DNA from: Candidatus Eisenbergiella merdavium
GTDB lineage: Bacteria; Bacillota; Clostridia; Lachnospirales; Lachnospiraceae
Reading direction: 5' to 3'
Assembly (NCBI GenBank): GCA_019119595.1
Contig: DWWS01000032.1
Location: forward strand, 20,151 to 84,150
Length of the DNA stretch: 64,000 bases
The notes under the pieces are model-generated. The model searched no databases and had not been told where the DNA came from. It saw only the letters and a list, made by a program, of their open reading frames with translations. The translations under genes were made by a program, and so were the position numbers. This document shows, piece after piece, positions 33,349 through 42,758 of the stretch; within the stretch, counting starts at the first letter, position 1; the number at the start of each line of letters is the position of its first letter.

Positions 33349-35019
33349 TTACCGGTCGATCACTGCGCCTCTGGACGCCGATCTGCTGCTTTTCTGATAA
33401 GTACGTAGATATCCGGAAGCAACCTTTTTTTCCGGACGTATCCACTCCTCTTTTCTGCGCGCAAGATCCCCGTCCGATACGAGCAGGGTCAGAGTTCCGT
33501 TCGGAATATCTATTCTGATCCGGTCGCCGTCTCTTACTAGCGCAACAGGGCCGCCCTCGTAGGCTTCCGGTGAAATATGTCCCACGAAGCAGCCCCGGTT
33601 GGAGCCGGAAAATCTGCCGTCCGTGATAATGGCGCAGGAGTCGGAAAGCCCCATTCCCTCCAGACATTTCATCGGCCGATACATTTCCGGCATCCCCGGT
33701 CCGCCCTTCGGACCTTCATAGCCGAGAACGATAACGGTCTGCGGCTGTATGTTTCCTTCTAAAATAGCCTGTACTGCTTCTGCCTCTCCATGAAATACTT
33801 TTGCTCTTCCTTCAAAGCATCTCAAATGCTCCGGTACGCCCGCCGGCTTGACCACCGCTCCCTCCGGCGCCAGATTTCCCGTCAATACGGACACACCGCT
33901 TTCTGCCGCAAAGGGATCTGACAGAGGACGGATCACCTCCCTGCGCGCCGCAGCCGGAATTTCCCTGAGATTTTCTTCTACCGTCTTTCCCGTGACGGTC
34001 AGAGCGTCCTTATGCAGAAGGGGCATCAGCTCCTTCATCACCGCTGCGAAGCCTCCCGCTTCATGAAAATCTACCATATCATAACAGGAGGCCGGATATA
34101 CGGCCGCAATCTGCGGTATGCGTCTGCTCAATTCCGAGAATTCCGTAAGCGGCAGCTCTCCCAGCCCCGCCTCCTCACAGATGGCCTGAAGATGCAGGAT
34201 CCCGTTCGTCGATCCTCCGGTTCCCAGAAGTATGGTCATGGCATTTTCTATTGCATGCCTGGTGATGATCTGACGGGCCGTGATTCCCTGAAATACCAGA
34301 TGCACCGCTGCCTCTCCCGCCTGATATGCGGCCTGCAGCCGCTGTCCATGCACTGCCGGAATGGATGCGCTTCCCGGCAGCGCAAGTCCGATGGCCTCCG
34401 CCAGGCCGCACATGGTATTCGCTGTTCCAAGCATGGCACAGGAACCCGGGCATGGCTCCGCAAGATTTTCAATCTGCTGAAATTCTTTCTCCGTAATTTC
34501 TCCCTTTTGCTTCCAGCCGCGGGCTTCTGTCACGATATTCCCGTCGTAATGCTTTCCTTTCCAGCTTGCCGGATACATGGGCCCTCCATTTACAAACACC
34601 GCCGGGATATCCAGACGGGCCGCCGCCATCAGCATGCCGGGAACGATCTTATCACAGGATCCCAGGAGCACCATGCCGTCAAAACGATGAGCGCGTACCA
34701 TACATTCGATAGAAGATGCGATCAGCTCTCTTGCCGGAAGGCAGTAGCGCATCCCCTCATGTCCTTCGGCAATGCCGTCACAGGGCGCGATCACTCCGAA
34801 AGTCATCGCAGTTCCCCCGGCCGCTTCAACTCCCTTTGCCGCCTCTTCCGTCAGCTGCGACAGGTTAAAATGTCCGGGCGTTGCATTCGTATAAGAATTC
34901 ACCAGCGCGATCAGCGGTTTTCTCAGCGCGTCATCCGTAAACCCCATTGACTTATACAACGCTCTTTTCAGCGCCCCTTCTTCTCCTTTCAGAAGGTCAT
35001 TAAAATATTCCTGTTCCAT
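33349..35019 (-). CDS. IlvD/Edd family dehydratase, probably for a sugar acid
   Basis: 556 residues. Fe-S ligand candidates are Cys80 ('APCDGIAEGHEGM'), Cys122 ('GSCDKIVPGML') and Cys194 ('GSCAMLGTANTM'). C-terminal 'KGGPGMPEMYRP' and 'TDGRFSGSNRGCFVGHISPEA' (just the core) are also conserved. The family contains dihydroxyacid dehydratase and dehydratases for gluconate, xylonate and similar acids. The gene neighbours (lactonase-dehydrogenase fusion upstream, RraA-like aldolase downstream) point to a sugar acid, although IlvD activity cannot be excluded and no other ilvD lies in the window. ATG follows AGGAG. Confidence 0.88.
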   Translation of the reverse strand: MEQEYFNDLLKGEEGALKRALYKSMGFTDDALRKPLIALVNSYTNATPGHFNLSQLTEEAAKGVEAAGGTAMTFGVIAPCDGIAEGHEGMRYCLPARELIASSIECMVRAHRFDGMVLLGSCDKIVPGMLMAAARLDIPAVFVNGGPMYPASWKGKHYDGNIVTEARGWKQKGEITEKEFQQIENLAEPCPGSCAMLGTANTMCGLAEAIGLALPGSASIPAVHGQRLQAAYQAGEAAVHLVFQGITARQIITRHAIENAMTILLGTGGSTNGILHLQAICEEAGLGELPLTEFSELSRRIPQIAAVYPASCYDMVDFHEAGGFAAVMKELMPLLHKDALTVTGKTVEENLREIPAAARREVIRPLSDPFAAESGVSVLTGNLAPEGAVVKPAGVPEHLRCFEGRAKVFHGEAEAVQAILEGNIQPQTVIVLGYEGPKGGPGMPEMYRPMKCLEGMGLSDSCAIITDGRFSGSNRGCFVGHISPEAYEGGPVALVRDGDRIRIDIPNGTLTLLVSDGDLARRKEEWIRPEKKVASGYLRTYQKSSRSASRGAVIDR

Positions 35020-35034
35020 AAAGCTCTCCTGTTT

Positions 35035-36678
35035 TTATCTGTTATCCGTCTCAAAATCAAAATCCGCAGTTACCGGAAGCGTGGCGCCGCCGTCAATGGT
35101 CAGCGTGCTTCCCGTCACATAAGCCGCGGCAGGAGACGCCAGCCAGAAGATTCCTTCTGCAATTTCCCGCGTGGTGGCAAAACGCTTCAGCGGAAGTCTT
35201 TTGGCCGCCTCATACCTGTGATCCCCCGGCTCCCAGCCCACATCCGTATACCCGGGAGCAACAGCCGCTACCCGGATCCCATAATGGGCGAGCTCCATGG
35301 AAACATTTTCCGTAAATTTTCTGACAGCGGCCTTGGATGGCGCATAGATCGTCGCTCTTGGCCAGCAGCCCGCCGTCTGGTTCGAGGTCAGATTGATGAT
35401 CACGCCGTGAATCCCCTGTTCGATCATTCTCTTTGCCGCCAGCTGTGTACTGAAATAAACACCCTTCCAATCCGTGGCGGTCATTGCGTCAAACATTTCT
35501 TCCGTGGCGTTTAAGAACATCACCTCACTGCTGTTCCCCGCATTGTTTACCAGGACGTCAATACGTCCATATTTCTCATCAATCTCATGGTACAGCCGTT
35601 TTAGATCCATAAGATTTCCAACATCAGCCCGGAAGCTCTCTGCACGGACGCCAAAAGCGCGGGCCAGCCGGCAGACTTCCTGAGCTTCTTTCTCTCCCGT
35701 ATTGTAATGTACGGCTACGTCATATCCCCTCTCCGCAAACAGGAGCGCAGTCTGCCTTCCGATGCCGCGGGATGCCCCGGTTATCACAGCAACCGGGTGT
35801 TCCTCCCCATATCCCTTTCCATAACGGAAAGCAGGTACCCCCTTTACATCCGTTTCCGCAATAAAGACCTCTCCGCCGTTCCCGTTTTCATCCATAGCCG
35901 TCGTGATGATCAGCTCATTCAGCTCAGGCCCGCCAAATGTGCAGCAGGAAACACAGCTGGCAGGCACGGAAACCTCCGCCATCCATTCTCCCGTTGCGGG
36001 ATCCACCCGGATGACCCTGCCGCCGCCCCACAGGGCAATCCAGAGCATTCCTTCCGCATCCATACACATACCGTCCGGGGAGCCTTCCTCTGCATCGATC
36101 CGGATCACGGTACGTCTCTCTCCCAGCTTTCCGGTTTCCAGGTCAAAAGCATAGCCCCTGACACAGCCCTCTGCCGTATCCACATGGTAAAAACAGGAAT
36201 TGTCTTCTGTCCATGCCATGCCGTTGGGGATCGTGATCCCCTCTGCCATGGGAAGCGGTTCCTTTCCCTCCTCCATACAATATAGCGTTCCGGCCTTTGG
36301 CGCCTGAGGGATATTTTGATCCGCCGCCATGGTTCCCACCCAAAGACGGCCTTTTCCGTCGCATTTTCCGTCATTAAAACGAAGATATCCCGGCTGTTCC
36401 AGGCTTCCTGCCTCTTCTGCGAAATTCAGATCATCGTCCATCCTGATCAGCCGATCCTCCTGAGCCGTGATCCAGCCGCCTTTACAGGACGGCACCAGAC
36501 AGCCCGGCATTTTCGCGGTTTTCGCCATTTTCAATTCTCCCGTTTGAAAATCATAGCGGCGCACCTGCTTTCCTTCAATGTCTACATAAAAAAGTCTCTT
36601 TCCGCAGCCATCCCATACAGGCCCCTCTCCCAGCACCGCTTTTTCAGGAATCAGAATCTCAGCTTCGTACACCTTCAT
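35035..36678 (-). CDS. SMP-30/gluconolactonase fused to a short-chain dehydrogenase
   Basis: 547 residues in one uninterrupted frame. Residues 1-285 form an SMP-30 lactonase with the four metal-site residues Glu18 ('LGEGPVWD'), Asn102 ('RFNDGKCD'), Asn152 ('TIPNGMAW') and Asp202 ('SPDGMCMD'). Residues 294-547 form a classical SDR: 'VAVITGASRGIG' (cofactor loop, 296-307), 'NNAG' at 378-381, catalytic Ser432, Tyr445 and Lys449 ('YAPSK'). The SDR has no start Met of its own; the join 'FRYGKGYGEEHPVAVITG' is smooth. Together the two parts would oxidise a sugar to its lactone and open it. The first gene of the operon; ATG follows GGAGG. Confidence 0.93.
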   Translation of the reverse strand: MKVYEAEILIPEKAVLGEGPVWDGCGKRLFYVDIEGKQVRRYDFQTGELKMAKTAKMPGCLVPSCKGGWITAQEDRLIRMDDDLNFAEEAGSLEQPGYLRFNDGKCDGKGRLWVGTMAADQNIPQAPKAGTLYCMEEGKEPLPMAEGITIPNGMAWTEDNSCFYHVDTAEGCVRGYAFDLETGKLGERRTVIRIDAEEGSPDGMCMDAEGMLWIALWGGGRVIRVDPATGEWMAEVSVPASCVSCCTFGGPELNELIITTAMDENGNGGEVFIAETDVKGVPAFRYGKGYGEEHPVAVITGASRGIGRQTALLFAERGYDVAVHYNTGEKEAQEVCRLARAFGVRAESFRADVGNLMDLKRLYHEIDEKYGRIDVLVNNAGNSSEVMFLNATEEMFDAMTATDWKGVYFSTQLAAKRMIEQGIHGVIINLTSNQTAGCWPRATIYAPSKAAVRKFTENVSMELAHYGIRVAAVAPGYTDVGWEPGDHRYEAAKRLPLKRFATTREIAEGIFWLASPAAAYVTGSTLTIDGGATLPVTADFDFETDNR

Positions 36679-36843
36679 ATTTTTTCCTCCATTTCTTTAA
36701 AGCAAAAGTTAAATTTTCTGTTATAATGAAACTGTCGGGGCATGTTTTGCCATTCCCTGATTTTAAGGTAATTATATGGTTTTGCCGTTTCCTGGGGAAT
36801 GTGTATATCGGAACAGGATATGTCATTTTCAGAAAGAGGTTTT

Positions 36844-37695
36844 ATGGAAGAATTGGATTTTTGCATCAGCCGGGAGCATATCGGCTTTTCCCCTGCCGCC
36901 GTGGACTCCATTTATCATGTGTTCGCAGACGGCGATTATCATATCCGGCATCTCGCGATTCCGGACAGCCTTGTTTTTGTCGCGACTTTGGGCGGAGAAG
37001 GGCGGCTGCTCCTTGCGGAAAAAAGCTTTTTGCTGCATTCGGGGGAAATCATGATATTCGATGCCTCACAAAGGCCTTTTGAATATTTGTGTACCGGTAC
37101 GAACTGGAATTTCTGGTGGTTTGAATTCCGGGCGACGGAACCGGATTTTCCTTCCCTTCCCAGGGAAATCGTGATTTCTCTTCCTTTAGAAGAATTTCAC
37201 CTGCGTATGTGCAGCGAAGCCCTGTCCAGCCTGAAGCTGAAAAATTCCGTCGCCGCTTCCTCTCTGCTCATTTCTTTGCTCAGTCTTTTGGGACAAAAGG
37301 ATCACGGTCTTTCAAATGTACGCGGCGGAGTGGGACTTTTTCAGGAAGCGGACCGCTATATACGCCGTAACCTGGCTTCCGTTACCGTCCAGTCTACGGC
37401 CATGCATCTTGGGATTTCCGAGCATACTCTGCTCAATATTTTCCAGTCCCTTCTGGGCATACGCACAGTGGAATATATTCATAACATGAAAACGGATATG
37501 GCAAGACATCTGCTGATATCCAGCGAAAAGCCCATCCGCGAAATCGCCTGGGAATTGGGATACGCAGACCAGTTTGTTTTCAGCAAAAGCTTCCGGAAGC
37601 GCTTCGGAATATCCCCCTCCGACTACCGTGCCGCAGCCAGATCCGTTTCCGGAGGCCCCGGCCATATTTTCCATGCCCCTGATATTAAGGACTGA
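36844..37695 (+). CDS. AraC family transcriptional regulator
   Basis: 283 residues. The N-terminal cupin-like ligand domain ('GEIMIFDASQRPFEYL') is followed by a C-terminal AraC DNA-binding domain of ~100 residues ('SVTVQSTAMHLGISEHTLLN', then 'IREIAWELGYADQFVFSKSF'). It is divergent from the lactonase-dehydrogenase operon, so it probably controls it in response to the sugar. ATG at 36844 has AGAGG four bases upstream; an in-frame ATG at 36799 lacks a site. The intergenic region (36679-36843) must hold both promoters; a TATAAT at 36722-36727 is visible but no clear -35. Confidence 0.9.
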   Translation: MEELDFCISREHIGFSPAAVDSIYHVFADGDYHIRHLAIPDSLVFVATLGGEGRLLLAEKSFLLHSGEIMIFDASQRPFEYLCTGTNWNFWWFEFRATEPDFPSLPREIVISLPLEEFHLRMCSEALSSLKLKNSVAASSLLISLLSLLGQKDHGLSNVRGGVGLFQEADRYIRRNLASVTVQSTAMHLGISEHTLLNIFQSLLGIRTVEYIHNMKTDMARHLLISSEKPIREIAWELGYADQFVFSKSFRKRFGISPSDYRAAARSVSGGPGHIFHAPDIKD

Positions 37696-37742
37696 TCCGG
37701 TGAAAAAAAGAGCCGGAAAAGGCTCTGGACGCTTTGGACGAC

Positions 37743-37779
37743 AAAAGGTGCGACAAGCCCTAAATGCTGCGCACCTTTT
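37743..37779. terminator. Bidirectional terminator between AraC and the glycosylase-like gene
   Basis: AAAAGGTGCG (37743-37752) pairs with CGCACCTTTT (37770-37779), giving a stem with T runs on both strands. It lies between the ends of two convergent genes. A smaller GAGCC/GGCTC hairpin is a few bases upstream of it. Confidence 0.75.
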
Positions 37780-37791
37780 ACAATCGCTATT

Positions 37792-39123
37792 TTATTTCCC
37801 GCTCCCCCACTCAAACTCCCGGACAGAAAGCCCCCGGAATGCCGCCCATGCCTCCGCCATTTCACAGAGCGTCCTTTTGGCGGAAGCCTCGTCGGGAAAG
37901 CCTGTCCCGGTCCCGTCCTGCCAGAGCGTGATCGCAACGGACAGCCCGTCCTTTTTCTTCCGGGAGCTCCAGATTCCCACTGCCCTTCCCTGAAAGAGCA
38001 CTACGCCGGGATTGGCGACGGTTCTCCAGATTTTACGCTGAAGCTCCTTTTCCGGACAGATCGCCTGACGGTCCCGCTGATCCAGATAGGGGTCATAGCC
38101 TGCCGGCAGAACAAACGGCCTGGGGAAATCGGCCGGGGAAAACAGGCTTTTTTGATCGGCGGAAAGGATCCAGGCCTTTTTCCCGCAGACCTGCACCTCC
38201 TCCATCTCCTCCGAGACCGCGGCCCAAAGCCGCCTCGCCTGCTTCCCGGAGCATCCGAGCCAGTCCGCGAGCATGGCCGGAGTCGCCGGGCCATAGCAAT
38301 GCAGATATTTTCTCACCAGCCGTTTCTGTGCCTGTTTCTGAGCCTGCGCATCGGGCGGCAGGGAATGTCCCATCCAGCCCCGGAGGGAGGTGAAGGACGG
38401 CTCCTGCGGGCCGCGCTTCCCGAACACCACCAGTCCCTCCAGGGCACAGGGACGCAGAAGAAAGGAAACCACCGCTCCGCCTACCGTCTGCCGGTCGGGC
38501 TCTCCGTACATGGAGGGACGGTTCCAGAGCTGCCGTTTTTCCTCGGGCAAAAAAGGCTCCATCCAGCCGGCAAGCGTCTGATCCAGAGAATTTTTTTCCA
38601 CGATCACGGCATCATCCAGCCGGACGATGACCTGCTTCAAAAGCTCAAAAAGCGGCTCCATTTCCATGCCGAGAAAATCCAGCGCCAGAGTGATCCCTCG
38701 GGTGTAGATCCACGGCTCATCCTCCTGGGGAATCAGGGCGGACAGAAAGACCGGGCTTTCCGAAGCAGGAAAGACAAAGGGCGCGCCCCGCAGGCTCCAG
38801 GCCTGAAGGAGCGTCCTGTCCGGCTGGAGCGTCCTGTCGGGCCTGGAAACCGCATCCTCAGTCAGCATTCCCGCCGGATGCGCTTTCTCAGCCGGAAACG
38901 GTTTCTCAGCCGCATGTCGTTTCCCAGAAAGAAGCTCTTCCATACGGGAAAGATTACAGGAGGGAACACGCTGATACAGCGCGTTTTCCCAGGCACCCGG
39001 CGGCGTGTTCTGCATTCCGCAGGCGCCCACAACATCGAGAACGGTCTCGACGGGATATATCCGGTCAAGATGATGGCCCCGCAGCCGGAAGGCCCTGATC
39101 TGTTCCATGCTTGGTTCGTTCAT
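37792..39123 (-). CDS. Winged-helix protein of the AlkZ/YcaQ (HTH_42) family
   Basis: 443 residues. The family fold of several winged helices is suggested by 'RGHHLDRIYPVETVLDVVGA' near the N-terminus, 'GYDPYLDQRDRQAICPEKEL' and 'NPGVVLFQGRAVGIW' near the C-terminus. Members such as AlkZ and YcaQ are DNA glycosylases that unhook crosslinks, with a Gln-x-Gln or Gln-x-Asp motif. Here the matching place reads 'CGMQNTPPG', so the second catalytic residue seems changed and activity is uncertain. A low-complexity insertion near residues 68-105 contains repeated PDRTL units. ATG follows GGAG. Confidence 0.8.
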   Translation of the reverse strand: MNEPSMEQIRAFRLRGHHLDRIYPVETVLDVVGACGMQNTPPGAWENALYQRVPSCNLSRMEELLSGKRHAAEKPFPAEKAHPAGMLTEDAVSRPDRTLQPDRTLLQAWSLRGAPFVFPASESPVFLSALIPQEDEPWIYTRGITLALDFLGMEMEPLFELLKQVIVRLDDAVIVEKNSLDQTLAGWMEPFLPEEKRQLWNRPSMYGEPDRQTVGGAVVSFLLRPCALEGLVVFGKRGPQEPSFTSLRGWMGHSLPPDAQAQKQAQKRLVRKYLHCYGPATPAMLADWLGCSGKQARRLWAAVSEEMEEVQVCGKKAWILSADQKSLFSPADFPRPFVLPAGYDPYLDQRDRQAICPEKELQRKIWRTVANPGVVLFQGRAVGIWSSRKKKDGLSVAITLWQDGTGTGFPDEASAKRTLCEMAEAWAAFRGLSVREFEWGSGK

Positions 39124-39136
39124 GCAAGTCTCCTTT

Positions 39137-39904
39137 TCACCGCCGCTTCATAAGCCGCACCGCCGCCAGCAGCCAGGAATGGGGGCAGACCTTCGCAAGC
39201 AGACGGAATGCCCTGATGGGCAGGCTGTACACCGCCACAGAGCGTCCCTTTGCGGAGGCGGCGAGGGCGTGATCCGCCACAGCTCCCGCGTCAGCCATCA
39301 CGTACTTTTTGATGGCGAGGGTGGAGGCTTTTTTCTCGGCCCGCTCAAAAAACTCCGTGCGCACCGGGCCGGGGCAGACGGAGGTGACCAGAATGCCCCG
39401 GCCCTTCAGCTCCTCTCCCAGCGCGCGGGAAAGGCTGAGCACATAGGCCTTTCCCGCCGCATAGACCGCGAAGCCGGGCTGGGGCAGGAAGGCCGCGCTG
39501 CTGGCGAGCTGAATGATGCGGCTGTGTTTTTTCATATAGGGAAGGCACAGAAGGGTCATCTGTGTCAGCGCCCGGCAGTTCAAGTCGATCATGCCAAGTT
39601 GCTCTTCCGCTTCCAGCTCCTGCATGTCTCCCATTATCCCGTAGCCGGAGCTGTTGATGAGCATGCGGATCACGGGGCGCTCCCGCTTCAGCGTTCTGTC
39701 GAAAGCGTCCATCTGTCCGGAATCGGTCAGATCCATGTCAAAAATGCGTACTTTATGCTTCATGCGGCGGGAAAGCTCCTCAAGCCTTTCCCGCCTCCTT
39801 GCGATCAACCAGAATTCGTCTATGGTGCGAAGGCCTGCATCCAGCCGGAGGGCGAATTCCCGCCCCATTCCGGAGGAAGTGCCCGTGATGATGATGATAT
39901 TCAT
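39137..39904 (-). CDS. Short-chain dehydrogenase/reductase
   Basis: 255 residues. 'IIIITGTSSGMGREFALRLD' is the cofactor loop, 'INSSGYG' is the NNAG-equivalent, and the catalytic 'YAAGKAYV' gives Tyr-x3-Lys with the preceding Ser in 'QLASSAAF'. The C-terminal ~70 residues, ending in a basic 'MKRR', contain a region resembling steroid/fatty-acyl SDRs (DltE-like). The substrate is unknown. ATG at 39904 has AAAGGA with 6-base spacing. It lies 13 bases after the winged-helix gene's start region and 52 bases from the flavoprotein gene in the same direction. Confidence 0.88.
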   Translation of the reverse strand: MNIIIITGTSSGMGREFALRLDAGLRTIDEFWLIARRRERLEELSRRMKHKVRIFDMDLTDSGQMDAFDRTLKRERPVIRMLINSSGYGIMGDMQELEAEEQLGMIDLNCRALTQMTLLCLPYMKKHSRIIQLASSAAFLPQPGFAVYAAGKAYVLSLSRALGEELKGRGILVTSVCPGPVRTEFFERAEKKASTLAIKKYVMADAGAVADHALAASAKGRSVAVYSLPIRAFRLLAKVCPHSWLLAAVRLMKRR

Positions 39905-39956
39905 GAAAAATCCTTTCCTCAGCCGTTTTTGGGAAATATGCAACGAGTAAAAATAC

Positions 39957-40574
39957 TCAGCGGATAAAATTCGTCATTTCTCCGGTTTCCCTTTCCGGCA
40001 GGCCGTATTTCTCCTTACCGAGCTGAATGCTCCGCATCAGGAAGGTCATGTTGCGGGCCAGCGTGCGCATAACGCGCAGGCCTTCCGCATCCTGAGCCGC
40101 TTCTCCCGGCAGCCTTCCGTGGATGCTGTTCCAGTAGCAGCTTGAGGCCACAGGCATTCCGGAAATGGTAAAAAATTTGTTCAGCTCATCGAAGGTTGCG
40201 GAAAGGCCGCCCCGTCTCGCCGCCACAACCGCGGCTCCCACCTTCATGCTTTTGTCAAAATGGGTGCTGTAGAAAAGCCGGGTGAGAAAGGCCACCAGCG
40301 TTGCGTTCGCGGACGCATAATATACCGGGCTTGCCGCCACCAGCCCGTCACATGCCTCAAATTTGGCAGCGGCCTCGTTCACTGCATCGTCAAATACGCA
40401 TCTGCCCGTCTGCGCACAGCGTCCGCAGGCGATGCAGCCTCTGATATCCTGATTGCCGATAAAAAGAGTTTCCGTTTCGATTCCTTCCTGCACGAATACT
40501 TTTTCCATTTCCCTCAGGGCGATGGATGTATTTCCCTCCGCTCTGGGGCTTCCGTTGATCAACAATACCTTCAT
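39957..40574 (-). CDS. Flavodoxin-like NAD(P)H-dependent reductase with Cys cluster
   Basis: 205 residues. 'KVLLINGSPRAEGNTSIALR' is the FMN phosphate-binding start of the flavodoxin-like reductases. 'IRGCIACGRCAQTGRCVFDD' shows CxxCxxxxxC, as in iron-sulfur flavoprotein-like enzymes. 'DGLVAASPVYYASANATLVA' is the conserved flavin loop. It probably reduces quinones or other electron acceptors. The ATG at 40574 begins the conserved domain; an in-frame ATG at 40592 coincides with ATGGAGG and would add six residues. Confidence 0.88.
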   Translation of the reverse strand: MKVLLINGSPRAEGNTSIALREMEKVFVQEGIETETLFIGNQDIRGCIACGRCAQTGRCVFDDAVNEAAAKFEACDGLVAASPVYYASANATLVAFLTRLFYSTHFDKSMKVGAAVVAARRGGLSATFDELNKFFTISGMPVASSCYWNSIHGRLPGEAAQDAEGLRVMRTLARNMTFLMRSIQLGKEKYGLPERETGEMTNFIR

Positions 40575-40743
40575 GCTGCCTGATACCTCCATATACAGCT
40601 TCAGCCGGAAAGACAGCGGAAGGATATCCGCCCTCTTTCCGGCTCATGTTTACTTTATCTTTGCACTCCGGGCGGTTCTGACTGCCGCCTGCTGTTTTCG
40701 CGTCTGCAAGAACGGATCCGCTTTCTGCGGCACGGGTAAATTT

Positions 40744-41235
40744 CTACTGCTTCGCGTTAATGTAGTTCACCAGACCCTCCGCGTCGATGATCTTCTGCAT
40801 GAATTCCGGGAATGCCTGTCCCTGATAGGAGGTTCCCTTCGTCAGATCGGTGATCACGCCGGTGTCAAAATTCACTTCCACCTGATCTCCCGCCTCTATT
40901 TCCGCCGCCGCTTTGGGGCATTCGATGATGGGGAGGCCGATGTTGATGGCGTTGCGGTAAAAGATCCGGGCGAAGGTCTCCGCGATCACGCAGCTCACGC
41001 CCGCCGCCTTGATGGCGATGGGAGCATGCTCTCTGGAGGAGCCGCAGCCGAAATTCTTCTCGGCCACGATGATGTCTCCCTTCTGCACGTTTTTGATGAA
41101 TTCCGTATCGATGTCCTCCATGCAGTGCGAGGCCAGCTCCGCCGGATCGGAGGAATTCAGATAACGCGCGGGAATGATCACGTCCGTATCGATATTATCG
41201 CCGTATTTGAATACGCGTCCATTTGCATTCTTCAT
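40744..41235 (-). CDS. leuD: 3-isopropylmalate dehydratase small subunit
   Basis: 163 residues, the short LeuD form common in archaea and clostridia. '[20 protein letters not shown]', '[20 protein letters not shown]' (the substrate loop) and '[13 protein letters not shown]' are conserved. With LeuC it moves the hydroxyl of 2-isopropylmalate in leucine synthesis. The gene lies 33 bases after leuC. ATG follows TGGAG. leuA and leuB are not in the window. Confidence 0.96.
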   Translation of the reverse strand: MKNANGRVFKYGDNIDTDVIIPARYLNSSDPAELASHCMEDIDTEFIKNVQKGDIIVAEKNFGCGSSREHAPIAIKAAGVSCVIAETFARIFYRNAINIGLPIIECPKAAAEIEAGDQVEVNFDTGVITDLTKGTSYQGQAFPEFMQKIIDAEGLVNYINAKQ

Positions 41236-41268
41236 TGCTTTTCTCCATTTCTTGATTCTGCTTGAAAT

Positions 41269-42537
41269 TTATGCCTCCAGCGCGCCGGGCCAGGAAATGG
41301 TTCCCGTCACCGCGCTGGCCGCGGCCACGGCGGGGCTTGCCAGGTAGATTTCCGAATTCACATGACCCATGCGGCCGACAAAATTCCGGTTGGTGGTGGA
41401 AACGCAGCGCTCGCCCTCCGCGAGAACGCCCATGTATCCGCCCAGGCAGGGGCCGCAGGTGGGAGTGCTGACCACGGCTCCGGCTTCGATGAAGATTTTC
41501 AGGAGTCCCTCCTCCATAGCCTGCAGGTAGATGGCCTGTGTCGCGGGGATGATGATGCAACGCACGCCCTTCGCCACATGACGGCCCTTCAGGATCCGTG
41601 CGGCGCAACGGATATCCTCTATCCTTCCGTTGGTGCAGGAGCCGATGACCACCTGGTCGATCTTAAGAGAAGGATCGATCTCGTCGATGGTCTTCGTGTT
41701 TTCCGGAAGATGCGGGAAGGCGACGGTGGGCCGCAGCGCAGACAGGTCTATGGTGATCTCCTCGTCATACACGGCGTCCGCATCCGCCTCATAGACCACA
41801 GGCGTTTTGGAGGAATGCTCCTTTATGTAGGTAAACGCCTGCTCATCCACCGGGAAGATGCCGTTCTTCGCGCCCGCCTCGATGGCCATGTTGGCGATGG
41901 TGAAGCGGTCGTCCATGCACAGGCTCGCCACGCCGTCCCCGGCAAACTCCAGGGATTTGTACAGAGCGCCGTCCACGCCGATCCTTCCGATCAGATGCAG
42001 GATCACGTCCTTGCCGGAAACCCATTCAGGCAGGCTTCCCGTGAGGGTCACGCGGATCGCGGAAGGAACCTTGAACCAGGCTTTTCCCGTGGCCATTCCC
42101 GCCGCCATGTCCGTGCTGCCAACGCCGGTGGAAAAGGCGCCCAGCGCCCCGTAGGTGCAGGTGTGGGAATCCGCTCCGATCACCACGTCTCCCGCCACCA
42201 CCAGACCTTTTTCCGGAAGGAGGGCATGCTCGATTCCCATCTCGCCCACCTCGAAATAATTGGTGATCTGATTCCGATATGCAAATTCTCTCACACATTT
42301 GCAGTGCTCCGCCGATTTGATATCCTTATTCGGGACAAAATGATCCGGCACCAGCGCGATCTTATCCTTGTCAAAAACGCCGTCCACCTTCATTTTTTCC
42401 ATTTCCCTGATCGCGACCGGGCTGGTAATGTCATTGCCGAGCACCAGATCCAGATCCGCCTCGATGAGCTGTCCCGCTTCCACGGACTCAAGCCCCGCGT
42501 GAGCGGCCAGGATCTTTTGTGTCATAGTCATTCCCAT
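41269..42537 (-). CDS. leuC: 3-isopropylmalate dehydratase large subunit
   Basis: 422 residues, matching the shorter LeuC class. The Fe-S cluster residues are in '[14 protein letters not shown]' and '[12 protein letters not shown]' (CxxC). '[20 protein letters not shown]' is a signature of aconitase-type enzymes. GTG/ATG candidates before 42537 lack a site; the ATG at 42537 follows GGAGG by nine bases. It is divergent from a LysR gene, so leucine biosynthesis here is probably regulated by that protein. The AT-rich gap (42538-42758) holds both promoters. Confidence 0.96.
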   Translation of the reverse strand: MGMTMTQKILAAHAGLESVEAGQLIEADLDLVLGNDITSPVAIREMEKMKVDGVFDKDKIALVPDHFVPNKDIKSAEHCKCVREFAYRNQITNYFEVGEMGIEHALLPEKGLVVAGDVVIGADSHTCTYGALGAFSTGVGSTDMAAGMATGKAWFKVPSAIRVTLTGSLPEWVSGKDVILHLIGRIGVDGALYKSLEFAGDGVASLCMDDRFTIANMAIEAGAKNGIFPVDEQAFTYIKEHSSKTPVVYEADADAVYDEEITIDLSALRPTVAFPHLPENTKTIDEIDPSLKIDQVVIGSCTNGRIEDIRCAARILKGRHVAKGVRCIIIPATQAIYLQAMEEGLLKIFIEAGAVVSTPTCGPCLGGYMGVLAEGERCVSTTNRNFVGRMGHVNSEIYLASPAVAAASAVTGTISWPGALEA

Positions 42538-42758
42538 CTCATATAACCTCCGTCTTATTGATAAAATCAGTGTATCATATACGAAGATTCCGGGAAAATA
42601 CCTTTCTTTCATGTTTACTATAATAGCATGTTATATTATAATTTATTATAATGAATGCAAGTTATGAAAAAAGTCCGATATGTGAGGATATCGTATCGCC
42701 TGACGGCGGTAAAAAGGAGAAGATTGCAGCGCTGAAGCGCTTCGGCATGGAGGAAAGC

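Noticed and set aside
33349..35019. Naming the IlvD/Edd protein ilvD
   Set aside because: The neighbours suggest sugar-acid dehydration and the family cannot be split by eye, so no symbol was given.
35780..35830. The lactonase-dehydrogenase join as an annotation artefact of two genes
   Set aside because: The frame is continuous, no stop or ribosome binding site lies at the join, and both domains are complete; only a sequencing error could still explain it.
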